From JASHVB01 sp049522565 (GTDB taxonomy: Bacteria > Pseudomonadota > Alphaproteobacteria > Acetobacterales > Acetobacteraceae): a stretch of 26,859 nt of DNA. Positions 22,364-26,859 of the stretch are shown piece after piece; positions within the stretch are counted from its first letter, which is position 1, and each line of letters opens with the position of its first letter. A program made the position numbers and the translations under genes. The notes beneath the pieces are model-generated. The model was given only the letters and a program-made list of their open reading frames with translations, was not told where the DNA came from and made no database searches. Location: NCBI GenBank assembly GCA_049522565.1, contig JBEKNT010000034.1, positions 1 through 26,859 of the forward strand, written 5' to 3'.

Positions 22364-23365
22364 ATGCTGACGCCGGAACTGGCTGCGCGATTGATCGGCG
22401 TCGCGCTGGGCCATGTGACGCGGGAGTTCCCCAACAAGCTGGATCACGTCCTGGGCGGCCCGGAGGATCTGGCTGCGCCGCGTGCCCTGCACCCGATCTT
22501 CTTCGGCAGCTTCGACTGGCATTCCTGCGTGCACGCCTATTGGCTGCTGGCTCGCCTGCTGGGCCGTTACCCGGCCTTGCCGGAAGCGGATCGCGTCCGC
22601 AGCCTGTTTGCCACCGCCTTCACGCCGGACAACGTCGCCGTCGAACTGGCCTATCTCGGCCGCCCGCTGAGTGGCACGTTCGAGCGGCCCTACGGCTGGG
22701 CCTGGCTGCTGATGCTTGCCGCCGAGTTGCACCGGCACCAGCACCACGGCTCGATCGCGCTGCAGCCTCTGGCGGCGGCGTTTTCCCAACGCTTCCGCAC
22801 CCACCTGCCGAAGGCCGCCTATCCCGTCCGTTCCGGCGTACATTCGAATACGGCGTTCGGCCTGGCCCTCGCCATGGAGTACGCCCGGACATGCCAGGAC
22901 GACGCGTTGCAACGCATGGTGACCGAGACGGCCCGGCGCTGGTACCTGGATGATGCGGATTGCCAGGCATGGGAGCCGAGCGGCGAAGACTTCCTGTCGC
23001 CGACCCTCATCGAGGCCGCGTGCATGCGCCTGGTGTTGCCCGCGGCGGAATTCGCCGCCTGGTTCGCGGGTTTCCTGCCGCACGTCGATCGGCAAGAGCC
23101 GCGCGCCCTGTTCCAGCCTGTGGCGGTCACCGACCGGAGCGATGGCAGGCTCGCCCACCTTGACGGCCTGAACCTGAGCCGCGCCTGGTGCTGGAGCAAT
23201 CTGGCCGCTGCGGTCGCGCCGGACGACAGGCGCGGCACGGTCATGCGCGACGCGGCGGCCCGCCACCGGGACGCCAGCCTGCCCCATATCGCCGGGGACT
23301 ACATGGGCGAGCACTGGCTCGCCACGTTTGCCCTGCTGGCATTGGAGGCCGCTGACCCGGGTTAG
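22364..23365 (+). CDS. DUF2891 family protein
   Basis: The 333-aa product matches the DUF2891 pattern: FPNKLDHV near the N-terminus, HPIFFGSFDWHSCVHAYWLL, FERPYGWAW, HSNTAFGLALAMEYAR, DCQAWEPSGEDFLSPTLIEA and a final DYMGEHWLATFALLALE. The many conserved Trp, His and Asp residues and helical repeats suggest an alpha/alpha-barrel-like enzyme, but no activity is established that I can name. The ATG at 22364 is preferred over 22352 because GGAGG ends 5 nt before it and would lie inside the longer reading. It follows the dehydratase gene by 73 nt on the same strand, so a shared pathway is possible. Confidence 0.9.
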   Translation: MLTPELAARLIGVALGHVTREFPNKLDHVLGGPEDLAAPRALHPIFFGSFDWHSCVHAYWLLARLLGRYPALPEADRVRSLFATAFTPDNVAVELAYLGRPLSGTFERPYGWAWLLMLAAELHRHQHHGSIALQPLAAAFSQRFRTHLPKAAYPVRSGVHSNTAFGLALAMEYARTCQDDALQRMVTETARRWYLDDADCQAWEPSGEDFLSPTLIEAACMRLVLPAAEFAAWFAGFLPHVDRQEPRALFQPVAVTDRSDGRLAHLDGLNLSRAWCWSNLAAAVAPDDRRGTVMRDAAARHRDASLPHIAGDYMGEHWLATFALLALEAADPG

Positions 23366-23401
23366 AGCGTTTTCGGCGAGATTGGAATCGCCCCCCCTCT
23401 G

Positions 23402-23421
23402 TCATTGCGAGGAACGCAGCG
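23402..23421 (+). repeat. Short dispersed repeat unit (TCATTGCGAGGA type)
   Basis: tcattgcgaggaacgcagcg resembles the TCATTGCGAGCGnAGCGAAGCAATCC intergenic palindromes seen in many unrelated bacterial genomes. Only half of the palindrome is recognisable here. Single copy in this window. Confidence 0.5.
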
Positions 23422-23438
23422 GTCCCCGCAAGAAACAA

Positions 23439-23497
23439 CTCCCCCTCCCCCCAACCTTGGTGCGCTTCGCGCCGCAAGCCCTCAAGGGGAGGGGGAG
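23439..23497. repeat. Palindromic dispersed repeat, family A, copy 2 (reverse orientation)
   Basis: Arms ctccccctcccc (23439-23450) and ggggagggggag (23486-23497) are perfect 12-nt inverted repeats. Reverse-complemented, the whole element aligns with 5052-5118, sharing the arms, the gggcttg segment and the caaggttgggg segment. It lies between the DUF2891 gene and thrS. Confidence 0.8.
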
Positions 23498-23702
23498 CCT
23501 CCTTATCTCCGGCTACCTCCGCGGTTTCATTCATGGCGGGTCGGCCGCCGCCGGCCGGTGGTCAACGCGCCATGACACGTGACGGTCAGCGTATCCAATC
23601 AGGCCGGACCGACCGCCACCCCGTGCATCTTGGGGTTGCAGCCCCGCCCGCATGACGCCATAGACAGCGGCTCCGCAGCCCCCGAAGGAGGAGCCTCGTC
23701 CC

Positions 23703-25652
23703 ATGCCCGCCATCACCCTGCCCGACGGTTCCGTGCGCCGCTTCGATGCGCCGGTGACGGGCACGACGGTGGCGGAGGCGATCGGTCCCGGCCTCGCCCG
23801 CGCCGCCCTCGCGATGAAGCTGGACGGCAAGCTGGTGGACCTCGCCACCAAGATCGACCACGACGCGAACGTGGTGTTCGTCACCCGCCGCGACCCCGAC
23901 GCGCTGGAATTGATCCGCCACGACGCGGCGCATGTGCTCGCCGAGGCGGTGCAGGAACTCTACCCCGGCACCCAGGTCACCATCGGCCCGGCGATCGAGG
24001 ACGGCTTCTACTACGACTTCGCCCGCAATGAGCCATTCACCCCGGAGGACTTCCCGGCGATCGAGGCGAAGATGCACGAGATCGTCCGGCGCGGCGCCCC
24101 GTTCGTCCGCTCCACCATGGACCGCGAGGACGCGATCCGTTTCTTCCAGGACAAGGGCGAAAAGTACAAGGCGGAGCTGATCCAGGACCTGCCGCGCGAC
24201 CAGGCGATCAGCCTGTACACCCAGGGCGACTGGGTCGATCTGTGCCGCGGCCCGCACATGCGCACCACCGCCGATATCGGCCCCGCCTTCAAGCTGATGA
24301 AGACCGCCGGTGCGTATTGGCGCGGCGACCACCGCAATGCCATGCTGTCGCGCATCTACGGCACTGCCTGGCGCGACCAGAAGGAACTGGACGCCCACCT
24401 CCACATGCTGGCGGAAGCCGAGCGCCGCGACCACCGCCGCATCGCCAAGGAGATGGACCTGTTCCATCTCCAGGACGAATCTCCCGGCTCGATCTTCTGG
24501 CACCCGAACGGCTGGAAGCTGTACCGCAAGACCGAGGCGTATATGCGCCGCCGCCTGGACGCCTCGGGCTACCAGGAGGTGCGCACCCCCGTGCTGGCCG
24601 ATCGCACGCTATGGGAGCGCTCCGGCCACTGGGAGAAATTCCGCCAGAACATGTTCTTCGTCACGGTGGAGCATGAGGACAAGATCCTGGCGCTGAAGCC
24701 GATGAACTGCCCGTGCCACATCCAGATCTTCCGCCAGGGCCTCCGCTCCTACCGGGAGTTGCCGCTGCGGCTGGCCGAATTCGGCTCCTGCCATCGCTAC
24801 GAGCCGTCCGGCGCGCTGCACGGCATCCTGCGCACCCGCAACTTCACCCAGGACGACGCGCACATCTTCTGCACCGAGGCGCAGATCACCCCGGAGACGG
24901 TGCGATTTGTCGAATTGCTGGCGTCGATCTACCGCGACTTCGGCTACGAGAACTTCCGCGTGAAGTTCTCCGACCGCCCGACCGAGCGGATTGGCAGCGA
25001 CGACGTGTGGGACCAGGCGGAAGCCGCGTTGCGCGAGGCCTGCCGCATCGCCGGCGTGGAATACGAGCTGAACCCCGGCGAGGGCGCGTTCTACGGTCCC
25101 AAGCTGGAATTCGTGCTGCGCGACGCGATCGGCCGCGACTGGCAGTGCGGCACGCTACAGGTCGACTTCATGATGCCGGAACGGCTGGACGCCGAGTACG
25201 TGGCCGAGGACGGCAGCCGCCGCGTCCCCGTGATGTTGCACCGCGCCATCCTGGGCAGCTTCGAACGCTTCCTCGGCGTGACGATCGAGCACTACGCGGG
25301 GCGTTTTCCGCTGTGGCTGGCGCCGGTGCCGGTGGTCGTGGCAACGATCGTGTCCGATGCCGACGACTACGCGCAGGAGGTCGCCGCGGCCTTGACCCGG
25401 GCAGGTGTGGCGGCCGAACTGGATCTGACCAACCAGAAGATCAACGCCAAGGTGCGCGACCACAGCCTGCGCCACGTGCCGGTGCTGGCGGTGGTCGGCC
25501 GCAAGGAGGCGGAGAACCGCACCGTGGCGCTGCGCCGTCTCGGCGGCGCGGCGCAGGAGGTGGTGCCGCTGGCCGCAGCGGTCGCCCGCCTTGCGGCGGA
25601 GGCCACCCCGCCCGATCTTAAGGAAGTTGCAACCCGGCTTGAGACAGCTTGA
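23703..25652 (+). CDS. thrS: Threonyl-tRNA synthetase
   Basis: A complete class II threonyl-tRNA synthetase of 649 aa (E. coli 642). It has the TGS domain (1-62). The editing domain carries HDAAH (73-77) and CRGPH (181-185), so hydrolysis of Ser-tRNA(Thr) should be intact. The catalytic core follows, with zinc ligands Cys336 (MNCPCH), His387 (QDDAHIFC) and the His in VMLHRAILGS. The anticodon-binding domain is at the end. The residue after CP in MNCPCH is usually Gly; here it is Cys. AAGGAGG lies 11 nt before the ATG and can be partly sequestered by a 6-bp stem. infC follows after 81 nt, as in the thrS-infC order of many bacteria. Confidence 0.97.
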   Translation: MPAITLPDGSVRRFDAPVTGTTVAEAIGPGLARAALAMKLDGKLVDLATKIDHDANVVFVTRRDPDALELIRHDAAHVLAEAVQELYPGTQVTIGPAIEDGFYYDFARNEPFTPEDFPAIEAKMHEIVRRGAPFVRSTMDREDAIRFFQDKGEKYKAELIQDLPRDQAISLYTQGDWVDLCRGPHMRTTADIGPAFKLMKTAGAYWRGDHRNAMLSRIYGTAWRDQKELDAHLHMLAEAERRDHRRIAKEMDLFHLQDESPGSIFWHPNGWKLYRKTEAYMRRRLDASGYQEVRTPVLADRTLWERSGHWEKFRQNMFFVTVEHEDKILALKPMNCPCHIQIFRQGLRSYRELPLRLAEFGSCHRYEPSGALHGILRTRNFTQDDAHIFCTEAQITPETVRFVELLASIYRDFGYENFRVKFSDRPTERIGSDDVWDQAEAALREACRIAGVEYELNPGEGAFYGPKLEFVLRDAIGRDWQCGTLQVDFMMPERLDAEYVAEDGSRRVPVMLHRAILGSFERFLGVTIEHYAGRFPLWLAPVPVVVATIVSDADDYAQEVAAALTRAGVAAELDLTNQKINAKVRDHSLRHVPVLAVVGRKEAENRTVALRRLGGAAQEVVPLAAAVARLAAEATPPDLKEVATRLETA

Positions 25653-25722
25653 TCCGGGACGGAATGATCGGCCACACTGCCGGCCGGTCGGGACCCGTCC
25701 TGGCCTGAACCGCAACCACGAC

Positions 25723-25736
25723 AGGAGAACACCATA
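25723..25736 (+). promoter_or_regulatory. Ribosome-binding site and ATA start of infC
   Basis: AGGAG (25723-25727), a 6-nt spacer, then ATA (25734-25736) as the initiation codon. No ATG, GTG or TTG lies in frame between here and residue 26. infC genes in many bacteria use AUU, AUA or AUC so that IF3 can repress its own translation. Confidence 0.8.
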
Positions 25737-26270
25737 GCAAGACCACCCCTGCCCGCTCCCCCAACCCGCGGCGGGCCCCGCGTCAACGAGGAGATCCGAT
25801 CCCCCCAGGTGCGACTGATCGACGAGAACGGCGAGATGGCCGGCGTCATGACGGCTCGCGAGGCGCAGCAGCGCGCCTATGCCGCGGGCCTCGACCTGTT
25901 GGAAATCAGCCCGAACGCGGAACCGCCCGTGGTCAAGATCCTCGACTACGGCAAGTTCAAATATGAACAGCAGAAAAAGCGGAACGAAGCCAAGAAGAAG
26001 CAGAAGGTCATCGAGATCAAGGAGATCAAGGTCCGCCCCAACATCGACGAGAACGACTATCAGGTGAAGATGCGCGCCATGAAGTCGTTCATCGAGGAAG
26101 GCGACAAGGTCAAGGTGACGCTGCGCTTCCGTGGCCGCGAGATGGCGCACCAGGACATCGGCGTGAAGGTGCTGGAGCGGATTCGCACCGAAATGGACCC
26201 GACGTCCAAGGTCGAGCAAATGCCGCGCATGGAAAATCGCCAGATGGTGATGGTCCTGTCCCCGCGTTAG
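25734..26270 (+). CDS. infC: Translation initiation factor IF-3 with ATA start codon
   Basis: The 178-aa product is IF-3, which binds the 30S subunit, blocks premature 50S joining and checks the start codon. The N-domain begins with ARPPLPAP...GPRVNEEIRSPQVRLIDENG and includes LDLLEISPNAEPPVVKILDYG. The linker is the Lys-rich QQKKRNEAKKKQK, and the C-domain has KEIKVRPNIDENDYQVK and KVTLRFRGREMAHQDIG. Starting at 25734 gives a length close to E. coli IF-3 (180 aa). The internal GTG at 25809 would remove conserved N-terminal residues. The ATA start implies autorepression by IF-3. rpmI and rplT, often next, are absent; a palindromic repeat and a convergent gene follow. Confidence 0.95.
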   Translation: MARPPLPAPPTRGGPRVNEEIRSPQVRLIDENGEMAGVMTAREAQQRAYAAGLDLLEISPNAEPPVVKILDYGKFKYEQQKKRNEAKKKQKVIEIKEIKVRPNIDENDYQVKMRAMKSFIEEGDKVKVTLRFRGREMAHQDIGVKVLERIRTEMDPTSKVEQMPRMENRQMVMVLSPR

Positions 26271-26272
26271 AG

Positions 26273-26366
26273 ACCTCTCCGGCGAGAGCAGGAGAGGTCG
26301 CGGCGAAGCGGCGGGTGAGGGTCATCGGGTCGGCACGCAGCCTGACACCGCCGCGTGCCGACCCGA
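26273..26366. repeat. Palindromic repeat, family B, copy 2, with a 14-bp inverted repeat; likely bidirectional terminator
   Basis: An 8-bp stem (acctctcc 26273-26280 with 26291-26298), then the shared segment gagaggtcgcgg...cgggtgagggt (26293-26321) also seen at 6573-6608, then a perfect 14-bp inverted repeat (26325-26338 and 26353-26366) with a 14-nt loop. It lies between the convergent infC and aminotransferase genes, so it probably ends both transcripts. Confidence 0.7.
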
Positions 26367-26379
26367 CCACCCTCGGTGT

Positions 26380-26859
26380 TCAGGCGCCTCGGCCGCTCCC
26401 GCTTTGCCGGAGGGATTTGATTGCCTCGGCCATGCGGCCCACGATCTGCCGCAGGATCGGCGCCGGCGTCGCGAAATTCAGTCGCGCGAAGTTGGCGTAT
26501 TGCGCGCCGAACGTCTCGCCGAAGTTCAGCCCGACCCTCGCCCGGTCCAGGAAGAACTGGCCGGCAGGACACGGCAGGTCCAGCGCCGAACAGTCGAGCC
26601 ACGCCAGGTAGGTGGCCTCCGGCACCCGCATCGTGACGCCCGGCAACGCGGCGCCGATGGTCTGCGCCAGCCAGTCGCGGTTGGCTTGCAGTTGCGCCAG
26701 GATCTCGTCGAACCACGGCTGGCCGTCATCCCAGGCGGCGACCGTGGCGTCCACCCCGGTCACCCCCGGCGAGCCGAGCAATCGCGCCGGAATCCGTGCG
26801 AAGAACCGCTCCTTCAGCGCGGGCGCGCCGAAATGCATCACGGCGCAGCGCAGCGCCGG
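26380..26859 (-). CDS. MalY/PatB-type pyridoxal-phosphate aminotransferase or C-S lyase, C-terminal part
   Basis: This gene enters from the right edge; about 159 C-terminal residues are inside. The sequence matches the small domain of fold-type I class I/II aminotransferases of the MalY/PatB cystathionine beta-lyase group: PWFDEILAQLQANRDWL, MRVPEATYLAWLDCSALDL, FFLDRARVGLNFGETFG and the phosphate-side arginine in FARLNFATP. The cofactor lysine lies upstream, outside the window. MalY/PatB proteins cleave cystathionine to homocysteine, pyruvate and ammonia, or act as aminotransferases; which applies cannot be decided. The GTG at 26841 is not taken as the start because the frame is open to the edge (codons PALRCA precede it). 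It converges on infC over a palindromic repeat. Confidence 0.88.
   Translation of the reverse strand, partial: PALRCAVMHFGAPALKERFFARIPARLLGSPGVTGVDATVAAWDDGQPWFDEILAQLQANRDWLAQTIGAALPGVTMRVPEATYLAWLDCSALDLPCPAGQFFLDRARVGLNFGETFGAQYANFARLNFATPAPILRQIVGRMAEAIKSLRQSGSGRGA

Larger units (their letters stand above)
23366..23702. other. Gap before thrS with two repeat elements and the thrS leader
   Basis: 337 nt. It holds a tcattgcgaggaacgcagcg unit (23402-23421), then family A palindrome copy 2 (23439-23497), then the thrS leader. In the leader, ggctcc (23669-23674) can pair with ggagcc (23690-23695), which would partly cover the AAGGAGG ribosome-binding site (23685-23691). No gene was recognised. 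Confidence 0.5.

Noticed and set aside
20484..22370. 628-codon open frame overlapping the dehydratase gene
   Set aside because: Out of frame with the clear IlvD/Edd protein, with Arg/Pro/His-rich low-complexity content.
1..26859. CRISPR array, rRNA or tRNA genes, insertion sequences, prophage
   Set aside because: No regularly spaced repeats, no conserved rRNA or tRNA segments and no transposase, integrase or phage structural motifs were seen.

Overview
The window is GC-rich, apparently chromosomal DNA. Several things point to an alphaproteobacterium, probably of the Rhodospirillales/Acetobacterales type. infC opens with a non-AUG codon followed by an ARPP...RVNEEI N-terminus. Stress genes carry EcfG-like promoters (GCAAC-N16-SGTT), and FNR/FixK-type boxes occur in intergenic DNA. 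There is a COQ10-like protein, and palindromic GC-rich elements recur between genes. The organism call is inference; there is no rRNA, tRNA or plasmid signature in the window.

Layout. 1-3.1 kb: an SDR oxidoreductase, then a stress cluster (PfpI/DJ-1 protein, YciE/DUF892 ferritin-like protein, KGG-repeat protein, and a 51-aa ORF overlapping the KGG stop codon). 3.7-6.5 kb: an FAD-dependent oxidoreductase and an AAHS-type MFS carrier, separated by a perfect 20-bp inverted repeat. 6.7-9.2 kb: glycogen phosphorylase, divergent from a 943-aa protein (9.5-12.3 kb). That protein appears to join a degenerate PfkB/ribokinase-like N-terminus, a full AAA+ ATPase and a C-terminal RyR domain. 12.5-14.6 kb: a fusion of an FMN split-barrel domain to a UbiA/MenA-like prenyltransferase, whose 3' end overlaps a convergent COQ10/RatA-like START protein. 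15-18 kb: glpD, downstream of a perfect FNR box, then an orphan UgpC-type ABC ATPase. 18.06-20.4 kb: an accessory patch with a frameshifted dinJ antitoxin remnant, an orphan Phd antitoxin, and a beta-class DNA methyltransferase convergent with a PD-(D/E)XK protein (a restriction-modification pair). 20.6-23.4 kb: an IlvD/Edd dehydratase and a DUF2891 protein. 23.7-26.3 kb: thrS and infC, the latter starting at ATA. The window ends inside a MalY/PatB-type aminotransferase.

How genes may work together. The stress genes look like general-stress-response targets. glpD with a UgpC-like ATPase suggests glycerol or glycerol-3-phosphate use, possibly oxygen-controlled. The prenyltransferase and COQ10-like protein both belong to quinone biology. 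The most unusual item is the PfkB-like/AAA+/RyR protein. The sequence suggests a ligand-responsive ATP-dependent machine of unknown role; it has no obvious partner gene beside it. Two families of palindromic intergenic repeats, each present twice, sit at gene boundaries.
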